From the NCBI RefSeq assembly GCF_964030975.1, contig NZ_CAXIQH010000001.1, positions 868,001-932,000 of the forward strand: DNA of 64,000 bases. The letters run 5' to 3'. Of the stretch, positions 16,862 to 25,161 are shown piece after piece. Within the stretch, counting starts at the first letter, position 1, and each line of letters starts with the position of its first letter. A model generated the notes under the pieces. The model had not been told where the DNA came from, made no database searches, and saw only the letters and a list, made by a program, of their open reading frames with translations. The position numbers and the translations under genes were made by a program. The stretch comes from Tisiphia sp964030975. GTDB taxonomy: Bacteria; Pseudomonadota; Alphaproteobacteria; Rickettsiales; Rickettsiaceae.

Positions 16862-18685
16862 TTAGTTTATTTCATCAATATGCTTACCTTTAAGTAAGCT
16901 CAGAGTAGCATTATTTAATCTTTCAGAAAGAAAATGCTCTGTTATACTCTCAAAATTATTGCTACATTCTATAATGTAATCACGATCATTTGAATTTATT
17001 GCTTCTTTTAAAGTTTTAATTGCCATATCAATTTTTCTCATTTCATTTTTTGCAAGAAGATTTGGCATCTCCCTAATAGCATTTTCTATATTATAAATCA
17101 AATATTTTGTATCAATAATTGTTTCTTGCAACAATTTCTTATTATGATCACTAGCCGCATTTTGATACGCATTTTCTAAAATCTCGGTAATTTCACTGTC
17201 ATTTAAACCATAACTTGGTTTTATTTCAAGGTTATGTGATATATTACTATTTTTCTCTAGAGCTGATACTGACAAAATACCATCTGCATCAATAGAAAAT
17301 GTTACTTCTATCCTCACTCCACCTGCTTTCATTAGTGGCAATTTCAGTTCAAATTTTGCAAGCGACCGACAATCTTCTACCATTTCTCTTTCTCCCTGTA
17401 CCACATGCAACTTCATAGAAGTTTGGTTATCTACATAATTGGTAAACTCCTTAGTAACCGATATCGGTATGGGACTATTACGCAGAATAATTTTTTCAGT
17501 AATCCCGCCATTTAGTTCGATACCAAGTGACAAAGGTACTACATCGATTAATAAGGAATTAATATTTGCTGCAGTTAGGTTCTCTGCTTGCAGAGCCGCC
17601 CCCCATACTACCGCCTTATCTGGGTTAATATCTGAAAAAATAACTTTTGCAGGAAGTCTAGTATTAAACGTTTGCCTTAAACTTTTACTAATTAACGGTA
17701 TGCGAGTTGAGCCACCAACCAGGATAATACCTGAAATATCAGGATTCTCTGCCTGTTCTAGTGTATCTTTAGTAATAGCTATGGTACGTTCTACCAATGG
17801 CAATATTAACCGTTCAAAATTTTCTATATCTAATTCCAATACCTTTTCTTCATATATAATACCAAATTTATTTTGAACACTAAGTGTTTCTTTAGCTTTT
17901 TTTGCTAATTTTATTAATTCATTAGATTCCACTAATTTATATTTATCACAAAAATACTTCATCACTAAGTGATCAATATCATCACCACCTAAAATATTAT
18001 CTCCGCCAGTGGCAATAACCTGAAGTACACCAGTTTGCATATTGAGAATTGATACATCAAAAGTCCCGCCCCCTAAGTCATATACTAAATAGTACCCACT
18101 GCTCTCTTTATTTAAACCATATGCATAAGCTGCTGCTGTTGGTTCTGCAATTAACCGCAGCACCTCAAAGCCAGCAATTTTTGCTGCCAGCATCACTTCT
18201 CCTCTAGCGGCATCGTTAAAATGTGCTGGCACGGTTATTACCGCTTTTTTGATTTCTGAATTTAATTTTTCAGTAGCTTGTTGCCTTAAATATAGAAAGA
18301 TTTGTGCGGCAATTTCTGGAACGGTCATCAGTTTTTCAGCAAATTGTAACCGTAAGGTTTGACTATTTAAGTCAATATAATCTTTCACTAAGGCAAAAAG
18401 TGCTGGGTTATTTTGTATATCAGATAGTTTTTTACCGAAAAGCCTTTTAATAGAACGAAGATTATCGACTATATTAGGATTACCCACAATAAAGCTTTCG
18501 CCATAAAAAGCTATTACTGATGGGATTAATTCTATATCCTGATCATCTGTGATAATTTGTACCACTTGTTGATTTGACCAAGCAATTAATGAGTTTGTTG
18601 TACCAAAATCTATGCCAACTGCTATATTATTATCATTCTCTTTATGCTGGGAAGAACCAGCCTCACTAATTTCTATTATTTGCAT
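16862..18685 (-). CDS. hscA: Fe-S assembly Hsp70 chaperone HscA
   Basis: HscA is a specialised Hsp70 that, with HscB, helps transfer clusters from IscU. The 607-residue protein has the actin-like ATPase domain with GIDFGTTNS (about 24-32), AEPTAAAYAYG, DLGGGTFDVSI and GGSTRIP. A substrate-binding domain and helical lid follow. It is shorter than DnaK and lacks DnaK's acidic C-terminal tail, as expected for HscA. It overlaps hscB by 10 bases. Confidence 0.95.
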   Translation of the reverse strand: MQIIEISEAGSSQHKENDNNIAVGIDFGTTNSLIAWSNQQVVQIITDDQDIELIPSVIAFYGESFIVGNPNIVDNLRSIKRLFGKKLSDIQNNPALFALVKDYIDLNSQTLRLQFAEKLMTVPEIAAQIFLYLRQQATEKLNSEIKKAVITVPAHFNDAARGEVMLAAKIAGFEVLRLIAEPTAAAYAYGLNKESSGYYLVYDLGGGTFDVSILNMQTGVLQVIATGGDNILGGDDIDHLVMKYFCDKYKLVESNELIKLAKKAKETLSVQNKFGIIYEEKVLELDIENFERLILPLVERTIAITKDTLEQAENPDISGIILVGGSTRIPLISKSLRQTFNTRLPAKVIFSDINPDKAVVWGAALQAENLTAANINSLLIDVVPLSLGIELNGGITEKIILRNSPIPISVTKEFTNYVDNQTSMKLHVVQGEREMVEDCRSLAKFELKLPLMKAGGVRIEVTFSIDADGILSVSALEKNSNISHNLEIKPSYGLNDSEITEILENAYQNAASDHNKKLLQETIIDTKYLIYNIENAIREMPNLLAKNEMRKIDMAIKTLKEAINSNDRDYIIECSNNFESITEHFLSERLNNATLSLLKGKHIDEIN

Positions 18686-19176
18686 GACTTGATTTTTAGC
18701 TGAATATTATTAATTAAGTTTTTAAGATATTTAAATCTTATAGTACTATCAATAGCATCTTGCATATTGTGATTTTGGAACGCAATAGTTAGAGATTTAG
18801 TAAGTTGTTCTCTTTCAAGAATTTTGTTATTTAGCATAGATTGTAATTTAGTTAATTGTTGAGTAGTTTCAACAAACTCCAATTCACTCCACACAACATT
18901 TAATTGTTCCTTTGAGATACCTTGCCTAACCGTTATGTCATCCAAGACTATATTGTTTAACAAGAGAAGATACTCAGCTCGAGCTAAATCGTCTTTAAGC
19001 GTTGCGTAAGCCTTATTGACATCAATAGAGATAGATAAATTTTTTTGCTTTTCGCTGTTAGAATTAATTCTATCTGGATGATATTTTAGCTGCATAGCAA
19101 AATATTGACGATCCAAGATAGGCAAGTCAATATCATATTTTGTCTCTATGCCTAATAACTCAAAATAATTGTTCAT
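18676..19176 (-). CDS. hscB: Fe-S assembly J-protein co-chaperone HscB
   Basis: HscB recruits IscU to HscA and stimulates its ATPase. The N-terminal J domain carries HPD at residues 33-35, counted from the ATG at 19176; a C-terminal helical domain follows. I chose 19176 because MNNYFELLG is the conserved N-terminus; the frame is open to 19203, adding nine atypical residues. The resulting 166 residues match the family. It is the first gene of the hscB-hscA-fdx set. Confidence 0.92.
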   Translation of the reverse strand: MNNYFELLGIETKYDIDLPILDRQYFAMQLKYHPDRINSNSEKQKNLSISIDVNKAYATLKDDLARAEYLLLLNNIVLDDITVRQGISKEQLNVVWSELEFVETTQQLTKLQSMLNNKILEREQLTKSLTIAFQNHNMQDAIDSTIRFKYLKNLINNIQLKIKSCK

Positions 19177-19270
19177 AATCATTATTAGTGGATTAATTGT
19201 CAAACCACGTGGCTATATTATATACTAGAAAATACTGAAATGTTAGAGAAAAAACACCAGGCAATTTGGT

Positions 19271-19415
19271 AGGACAGTTTAAAAGTTATAAAGAAAGCAG
19301 CCTGGCTTCATTGCGAGAAGGCATAAGCCGACGAAGCAATCCATATTCATTACATTGCTTCGTCGCTACTAAAGTAGCTCCATAGACGGAGTAATGCTAA
19401 CCGGGTTAGCTATAT
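19271..19415. repeat. GTCATTGCGAGG-type hairpin repeat with mixed ends
   Basis: The left outer sequence GACAGTTTAAAAGTTATAAAG matches the TTTAAAAGT class. The right outer sequence GTAATGCTAACCGGGTTAGCTATA matches the TAGCTAACC class seen at 46.1 kb. The core arms are TTCATTGCGAGAAGGC...CGAAGCAATCC and TTGCTTCGTCGCTACT. The two different ends suggest recombination between two repeat classes. Confidence 0.6.
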
Positions 19416-19934
19416 CTCTAACTCATTAATAGAGCAATGGATTATCTGATTAGCATTTACCCATGTTTTTATTACTTGCTGATGAGTTACTACTATTACA
19501 TACCTGTAGTTTAGATATTTTCTTAGAATACCTTCCGTTCTGTCTTTTATAGAACTTTTTGATTCCCACGTTTTAGGGATACCTGCTGGGTATATACCAT
19601 TATTTCTTTCATAATCATCTATTGCATTTTTTAATTGTATTTGATTGCTAATTCCTAACCCTAAATCTGGTTGCCACTCTCTTAACTCAAATTCTACAGT
19701 AATGTCTAAATTAATGTTTTTTGAAAGAATTGCTGCGGTTTGCAACGCCCTAGTATACGGAGAAGATAGAATTAATTCTGCATTTTTTAATCTCAGATTT
19801 TTAGATAATTCATGGGCTTGTCTAATCCCATTTGGCGTTAAACATGGCAAATCCCTGTACCCACCTTTTAATTGATGTTTTTCATTTAAAGACCAATCTG
19901 TTTCACCGTGTCGTATTAAAAAGAATATTGTCAT
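19410..19934 (-). CDS. Histidine phosphatase family protein (phosphoglycerate mutase-like)
   Basis: This 174-residue protein has the catalytic RHGE motif at residues 8-11 and the second conserved histidine in VVTHQQV near residue 150, which together form the phosphohistidine site. SSPYTRALQTA near residue 57 is also typical. The branch includes phosphatases acting on sugar phosphates and nucleotides. The protein ends soon after the second histidine and its last codons run into the flanking repeat (19410-19415), so the C-terminus may be slightly altered. The substrate is unknown. Confidence 0.82.
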   Translation of the reverse strand: MTIFFLIRHGETDWSLNEKHQLKGGYRDLPCLTPNGIRQAHELSKNLRLKNAELILSSPYTRALQTAAILSKNINLDITVEFELREWQPDLGLGISNQIQLKNAIDDYERNNGIYPAGIPKTWESKSSIKDRTEGILRKYLNYRYVIVVTHQQVIKTWVNANQIIHCSINELEI

Positions 19935-19943
19935 AAAAATAAA

Positions 19944-20759
19944 TTAAGTAAATTCTTCCATTAATTCTATGGTACTAGCTCTTAAGTCTAGGTCATAATC
20001 TATAGTATTATTTATTATTCGTTTAATATTGGCAAATTTTGTTACCAAATAATCAGGTGAATTAGAAGATAATTGATTAAATATTTTATCCTCTAATTCA
20101 TTGAATTCAATATTGATATTGAGCGATTTCTTAGTAATTCTATTAACTAGATATAGCATGCTGCAAGCAAAATCTTCCCATAACCCTTTGTTTTTACTGG
20201 TAAATTCTTCAATAATATTTAGCCTCACTTTAGGGTCTGAACAATTAGCAATATATGTAATAAATTTAACATATATTTCACTCCCCACTAAGCGATTTTG
20301 TGATTTTATATTAATTTTAGCACATCTAGACCTTATAGTGCTTATGATACCAGCAGCTCTTGAGGTAATTAAGAAAATAAAACTATCCTTTGGTGTATCT
20401 TCTAAAAGTTTAAGGCAGGAATTTGCCGCATTAAGATTCATTAGATCGGCTTGATAAATAACAGCTACTCTGTATTTAGAGATTGACGATGTTTTATAAA
20501 AAAATTGCTGTAAATCTCTAATTTGGTCAACAGATATGTCTTTGACATTAGTGGTAACAGAATTATCCCTTGCTACTAACCGATAATCTGGATGATTTTT
20601 TAATTGAATTTTATCTGCAAACAAACTGCTTTCTATAAATATTTGTAAATTCTCTAAAGCCTTTGCCGTATCATCAACATCAATCAGCCAACTATTATAA
20701 AGCCTGCCTTGTTTAAACCTACCTTCAAGATATTCTTTGATCATTCTATTTAACTCCAC
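19944..20759 (-). CDS. holB: DNA polymerase III subunit delta' (HolB)
   Basis: Delta' is part of the clamp loader that opens and places the beta clamp. The 271-residue protein shows AAA+ clamp-loader features: NAANSCLKLLEDTP with the following SFIFLITSR, and the arginine-finger SRC motif in TIRSRCAKI. No intact Walker A is seen, as expected for a non-hydrolysing delta'. It lies between the histidine phosphatase and phosphotransferase genes with gaps of about 10 bases, so the three probably form one transcript. Confidence 0.88.
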   Translation of the reverse strand: MELNRMIKEYLEGRFKQGRLYNSWLIDVDDTAKALENLQIFIESSLFADKIQLKNHPDYRLVARDNSVTTNVKDISVDQIRDLQQFFYKTSSISKYRVAVIYQADLMNLNAANSCLKLLEDTPKDSFIFLITSRAAGIISTIRSRCAKINIKSQNRLVGSEIYVKFITYIANCSDPKVRLNIIEEFTSKNKGLWEDFACSMLYLVNRITKKSLNINIEFNELEDKIFNQLSSNSPDYLVTKFANIKRIINNTIDYDLDLRASTIELMEEFT

Positions 20760-20772
20760 TTATCAATTGCTC

Positions 20773-21765
20773 CTAAGAATCAATAAAATCTAAACTATCA
20801 GTGATTAACTCTATTATGTCACTATACATGTTAGGTCTTTCATCTTCAGAATCTAACAAATCGCATAAATTTACTAAATCAACTAATTTTGCTTTTTTTT
20901 CCCAGTCTGAGTCTAGTAACTTTGACATTTTTGAGTACCCAGAAATGAAACTCTCTTTTAGCTGCTTGTCACATAAATATCTGAACCTAAATAAAGTTGC
21001 AATATCACCATATACTGAACCAGAATAAGCAAACTCCCAATCTAATATTCCTGATAAAATTAATGTTCCGTCTATATTCTTAACTAAAATATTGGAAGGT
21101 TTAAAATCACCATGCACCAATTGATTATTGTATTTATTGGGAAAAGATTTTTCATATAAAATAATTTTATTTTTTAAACTATGAAAAAGTTGTTCACCTA
21201 ACTTAGTTCTTACTCTGGGTTTAGTTACTTTATCTAAAATATAATTTACAAATAAATTATATTCATTATGTTCGGTAGTAATTTTACTGATTGATAAATC
21301 TGCAGTAAGTAAACCACTCTCTTGGAATTGATAAACACTTAAGTGGGCAAGAAACTCACCTAATTTATCGTAGATTGCTGGGATTTGATCTGTGAATTGA
21401 GGCTCAGTTAAAAAATCTGATAATAAATTGCCTTCACGATATTCTACAAAACTGCAAGAGTAGTTTGTTATTTCATTTATAGGATTAAAGCTAAGAAATT
21501 TGGGAACTAAAGGTTCATTATTGAGTAAATGCGAAAGTTTAAATTCTTTTTCACCTAACTCTGGGTTTCGAACATTAATGCGTAATATAAATTTATCTCC
21601 GTTCTCAAATTCAATAATATAATTTGTATTAGCAAGACCATGTTCTGCTTTAGTAACAATAAACTTATCTTCCCTAATTAAAAAATTTCTGCATAAATTT
21701 TTAATTTCTTCGAATTCAAGATCAAAAGATTTATTTCGACGTTCCCATTTTAACAGTTTCTCCAT
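20773..21765 (-). CDS. APH/choline-kinase-like phosphotransferase
   Basis: The 330-residue protein has the aminoglycoside-phosphotransferase kinase fold: an N-lobe with FILRINVRNPE, the catalytic loop HGDFKPSNILV near residue 216, and a metal-binding LDWEF near residue 240. An acidic C-terminal helix ends in DSLDFIDS. Relatives phosphorylate choline, thiamine, sugars or antibiotics; the natural substrate is not deducible, and drug resistance should not be assumed. It is the first gene of the apparent APH-holB-phosphatase transcript. Confidence 0.78.
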   Translation of the reverse strand: MEKLLKWERRNKSFDLEFEEIKNLCRNFLIREDKFIVTKAEHGLANTNYIIEFENGDKFILRINVRNPELGEKEFKLSHLLNNEPLVPKFLSFNPINEITNYSCSFVEYREGNLLSDFLTEPQFTDQIPAIYDKLGEFLAHLSVYQFQESGLLTADLSISKITTEHNEYNLFVNYILDKVTKPRVRTKLGEQLFHSLKNKIILYEKSFPNKYNNQLVHGDFKPSNILVKNIDGTLILSGILDWEFAYSGSVYGDIATLFRFRYLCDKQLKESFISGYSKMSKLLDSDWEKKAKLVDLVNLCDLLDSEDERPNMYSDIIELITDSLDFIDS

Positions 21766-21829
21766 ACAAAGTTTTTCTAGTGAAGCCTATCTCATATATA
21801 CTATATTATAAATATAACTGACCCAACTA

Positions 21830-21928
21830 ACATTACTTTGTCTATTAGCGAGCAGTAGCGAAGCACGACGAAGCAATCCACGCTTAATTATAGGTCACTT
21901 CGTCGACCTTATGCTCTCCTCGCAATGA
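21830..21928. repeat. GTCATTGCGAGG-type hairpin repeat, diverged
   Basis: The left arm (TAGCGAGCAGTAGCGAAGC..CGAAGCAATCCA) and right arm (CACTTCGTCGACC..CTCCTCGCAATGATA) pair imperfectly. The right edge is directly joined to MITE-A copy 3, whose TATAGTG begins in the final ATA of this repeat. Confidence 0.65.
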
Positions 21929-22068
21929 TATAGTGAAACCTATTGAATTAGGTGATACAAACTTTATGTCATACCTGCGAAAGCAGGTATCTAGATTCCC
22001 GCCTTCGCGGGAATGACAACTTACAATCGTTATGTTCTTTATCACCTAATCCTATGAGCATAACTATA
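21929..22068 (+). mobile_element. MITE-A copy 3
   Basis: Full-length copy: TATAGTGAAACCTATTGAAT at the left, GAGCATAACTATA at the right, with both inner hairpins intact. It appears to have inserted at a TA at the edge of the preceding hairpin repeat. Confidence 0.9.
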
Positions 22069-22176
22069 CCAGTTTACTGTAGCTAAATACCAAACAGGTT
22101 AGCTATATGCCTAATTTCAAAATAAAAATTATAAAAAACTACAAATTTTATAGCGAAAGCTCTAAGTAAAGACAAC

Positions 22177-22452
22177 TTAAGAATTATTACAGGCTTCCTT
22201 CATTTTCTTACCTGCTCTAAATACTGGTTGTTTATAAGCAGAAATATGCATTTTTTCACCAGTTTTTGGATTACGACCTTCACGTGCAGCTCTACTTTGT
22301 ATGTGAAAAGAGCCAAACCCCACTAGATTCACGTCCTCACCACGACTAAGTGCTTTAAGTACACTATCTACAACCCAAGTTAGGGCTTTTTCTGCATCAG
22401 TTTTTGAATGACCTGCTTCAGCCATTAATGCTACTAATTCTCCTTTATTCAT
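22177..22452 (-). CDS. hup: HU-family nucleoid protein
   Basis: HU bends and compacts DNA. I chose the ATG at 22452 (MNKGELVALMAEAG), preceded by GGAG, giving 91 residues, the standard HU length; the frame is open 30 bases further upstream. The DNA-binding arm is seen as GFGSFHIQSRAAREGRNPKTG, close to consensus. It stands alone and faces away from the next gene. Confidence 0.93.
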   Translation of the reverse strand: MNKGELVALMAEAGHSKTDAEKALTWVVDSVLKALSRGEDVNLVGFGSFHIQSRAAREGRNPKTGEKMHISAYKQPVFRAGKKMKEACNNS

Positions 22453-22847
22453 ATTATAGCTCTCCAAATAGATTGTTAACATTATCAGACATTAAATGTA
22501 TTTTTATACCAAGATGCCAGCAAGATTTATTAATCTCGTTGCATAGATTATATCAAACACTAAACTGACTGCAACTGAGACTTATTTAGAATTTTTGAAT
22601 ATAATTATTTTTATAGTCTAATTGCAAAAATTGTATCTATTTTACATCAAATTAGTTCCTTATCATGTAATTGGCAGGTAGTTTAATAAGTCTGTACTGG
22701 CAATTAAGCTTCAGAATTTGATCAAAAATAACTTTTGAAGGTAGCTTTTAGTATATTTTATGCCTCTCAAATGAAATGATTGGTTGAAAGTCTAAATAGT
22801 TAGTATATTATTATGTTATAACTTAAATATATAAAAGGTAACTATTT
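22453..22847. promoter_or_regulatory. Divergent intergenic region; promoter candidate for the 22848 gene
   Basis: This 395-base gap separates the divergent HU and 22848 genes. A sigma70-like site is visible on the plus strand: TTGAAA at 22784-22789, a 16-base spacer and TATTAT at 22806-22811, ending about 36 bases before the ATG. Nothing else recognisable is seen; in particular no tRNA and none of the dispersed repeats. Confidence 0.4.
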
Positions 22848-23363
22848 ATGATCACTAGGCTATTATACATATTATTTATTTTAATTTTCAACTTAAATGT
22901 TAATGCTAATCCGGCTCCCTTGGGTTTTGAATTAAATAAAGCAGCTATATCAGACGTAGAGAAACTATATCATATCAGCAAAAAAGAACAGAATCATTGG
23001 GATGGGTATAATTATTATGTCAATGTTAGAGATGTTAAATTAGAGGGGCTTACTAAGCTACTAATGATATGTAATGATGATAATATTATCCAAGCAGTAA
23101 TCTTAACAATAGATAAAAGTAAATTCACAGAATTTTATCAGTTGCTTTCAGAAAAATACAAGCTTACCTATAGCCAGAATCCTAGGTTAGGTGATAAGGA
23201 AATTAGATTTGCAGATAGTGATTGTACTATAATATTAGAGGCTCCTCATCTTAGCTTTAGTATGGATATTATATACATAACAGATGAATTTCTAACAAAA
23301 TTTAAAGGTAAGCAAAAAGAAGAAGAAAATCTGAAGAAAACAAGAGATAAAGAATTGCTATAG
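22848..23363 (+). CDS. Exported protein of unknown function
   Basis: The 171-residue product begins with a clear signal peptide (LLYILFILIFNLNVNA, probable cleavage before NPAP). The mature part is mixed alpha/beta (DVKLEGLTKLLMICNDDN, then KFTEFYQLLSEKYKLTY) and ends with a lysine/glutamate-rich tail. I do not recognise the family. The pattern of a short-term change followed by a QLLSEKYKL helix resembles small periplasmic proteins found in many proteobacteria. It has its own likely promoter and no operon partner. Confidence 0.75.
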   Translation: MITRLLYILFILIFNLNVNANPAPLGFELNKAAISDVEKLYHISKKEQNHWDGYNYYVNVRDVKLEGLTKLLMICNDDNIIQAVILTIDKSKFTEFYQLLSEKYKLTYSQNPRLGDKEIRFADSDCTIILEAPHLSFSMDIIYITDEFLTKFKGKQKEEENLKKTRDKELL

Positions 23364-23436
23364 TTCAATTATAAAAACCATCGACAAAAGAAAATAATTA
23401 AGTGATAATCTTTTTTGTGTTTTGTTTAAAAAACTA

Positions 23437-23712
23437 TACTAACCCGTTAAAGTTCTAGATAATTTCTTTGCTATTAGCGACAAAGCAATTGTCATACCTG
23501 TGTAAGTAGAGGAATCTAGATTCCTCTATACGCGTGTCATACCTGCGAAAGCAGGTATCTACTAGATTCCCGCCGTTGCTAAGAATGACATAATTACACG
23601 GGAATGACAACTTAATATCAAGAACTTATTAGGGGGAGCTATATAGCTAACCCTATGAGTATTTAGCCATAGTAAACTGACGCCATACGTAACGTTAGTC
23701 GAGTTAGCTATA
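23437..23712. repeat. Patchwork of repeat remnants
   Basis: The gap 23364-23772 contains CTAACCCGTTAAAG (23440s) and CGAGTTAGCTATA (23700s), end sequences of the TAGCTAACC class. Between them are two internal MITE-A pieces, including GTCATACCTGCGAAAGCAGG followed by ATTCCCGCC. No complete element is present. Confidence 0.5.
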
Positions 23713-23772
23713 AATTACTATAGTACATAAATTAGTTTTACTTAATCGTCTTTAATTATTGTGTTGTCCCTT

Positions 23773-25113
23773 ATGATAGAAAATAATTTTATTACTAATT
23801 TAGTAAATCAAGAATTCTCAGTCACTGAAATCTCTAGTAAGATTAAGGAATTGCTAGAAAATAATTTTGGTTATATTAGAGTAAAGGGAGAAATTTCTGG
23901 TCTTAAGATAGCAACTTCTGGTCATGGTTATTTTAATCTTAAAGAAAATACAGCTGTTCTAGCTTGCACTTGTTGGCGTCCGGTACTTGCAAAGATTCAA
24001 TTTACACCAGTTGATGGCATGGAAGTGGTAGCTATTGGCAAACTATCTGGATATGCAGGAAATTCACGGTATCAACTGTCGGTAGAAAACCTTGAGCCTG
24101 CGGGTCTTGGGGCTATTATGCAGATTCTTAAGGAGCTGCAAGCAAAATTAGAAAAAGAAGGTATATTTGATAAACCCAAAAAACCATTACCTTTTTTGCC
24201 TAATAAGATTGGTGTAGTTACCTCAATGACTGGGGCGGTAATTAAGGACATTATACACCGTATTAATGATCGCTGTCCGTCTCACGTACTAATATGGCCA
24301 GTTACTGTTCAAGGCGGGAATGCTGCAAGTGAAATTGCTGAGGCAATTGAAGGATTTAATAAATTAGAGCAAAATATAAAACCTGATGTTATAATTGTTG
24401 CAAGAGGTGGTGGTTCTATAGAAGATTTATGGGCATTCAATGAAGAGATAGTAGTACGTAGTGTATTTAGTTCAGATATTCCTATTATTTCAGCAGTTGG
24501 GCATGAAGTAGATAATACTTTAATTGATTTAGTAGCTGACAAACGGGCTCCTACTCCAACCGCCGCAGCTGAATTTGCCGTACCTGTACTCTCTGGTCTC
24601 AATTATACAATAAGTTCGTATTATGAGACATTACTTAATCGTATTAATCAGCTGGTTAAATATCAACAGCAAGTCGTTAACTCCAATACTAATATTTCCA
24701 GGAGTCTAACTGCTTATATAGATTATAATCAACAACTTCTTGATGAACTCAGTTTTAGATTAACAGATTCTTTGCCGAATTTACTTAGATTTAAAGTGGC
24801 AAAACTTGAATCACTGAATATAGAAATATTAAATCCTCTAAAAAAAGTCGACTATAAGGCTTTGGAATTAGAGCATCAATTTAATTATACACTAAAATCT
24901 ATTAGCACTAAGTTAAAAAATTATGAGCATCAACTAAATTTAAATAATCTACTTCTTACCAGTTTAGACTATAAAACCGTACTAAAACGTGGTTTTACGG
25001 TAATTAAATCAGCAGATGGGGAATTCATAACATCAAAAGTTATGGCAAGCAGAAAACAGGAATTTAATATTAAATTTTTTGATGGTGATATATTAGTACA
25101 CACTACAAAATAG
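23773..25113 (+). CDS. xseA: Exodeoxyribonuclease VII large subunit
   Basis: XseA with XseB degrades single-stranded DNA. From the ATG at 23773 the protein has 446 residues, the family norm; a GTG 12 bases upstream is in frame but less likely. It shows the N-terminal OB-fold (VSEIS-like TEISSKIKELLENNFG, VKGEISG), then TSMTGAVIKDI, ARGGGSIEDLWAFN and VGHEVDNTLIDL of the catalytic domain. A coiled region follows, and the C-terminal segment has the LKRGFTVI motif. Confidence 0.94.
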   Translation: MIENNFITNLVNQEFSVTEISSKIKELLENNFGYIRVKGEISGLKIATSGHGYFNLKENTAVLACTCWRPVLAKIQFTPVDGMEVVAIGKLSGYAGNSRYQLSVENLEPAGLGAIMQILKELQAKLEKEGIFDKPKKPLPFLPNKIGVVTSMTGAVIKDIIHRINDRCPSHVLIWPVTVQGGNAASEIAEAIEGFNKLEQNIKPDVIIVARGGGSIEDLWAFNEEIVVRSVFSSDIPIISAVGHEVDNTLIDLVADKRAPTPTAAAEFAVPVLSGLNYTISSYYETLLNRINQLVKYQQQVVNSNTNISRSLTAYIDYNQQLLDELSFRLTDSLPNLLRFKVAKLESLNIEILNPLKKVDYKALELEHQFNYTLKSISTKLKNYEHQLNLNNLLLTSLDYKTVLKRGFTVIKSADGEFITSKVMASRKQEFNIKFFDGDILVHTTK

Positions 25114-25161
25114 TGTATACTCAAATTTAAAATAGAATTCTAATGAAAAGAGCTGTACACC

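Noticed and set aside
20773..21765. Antibiotic-resistance aminoglycoside phosphotransferase
   Set aside because: The kinase motifs are shared by choline, thiamine and sugar kinases, and the gene sits in a core cluster with holB, so resistance is not supported.
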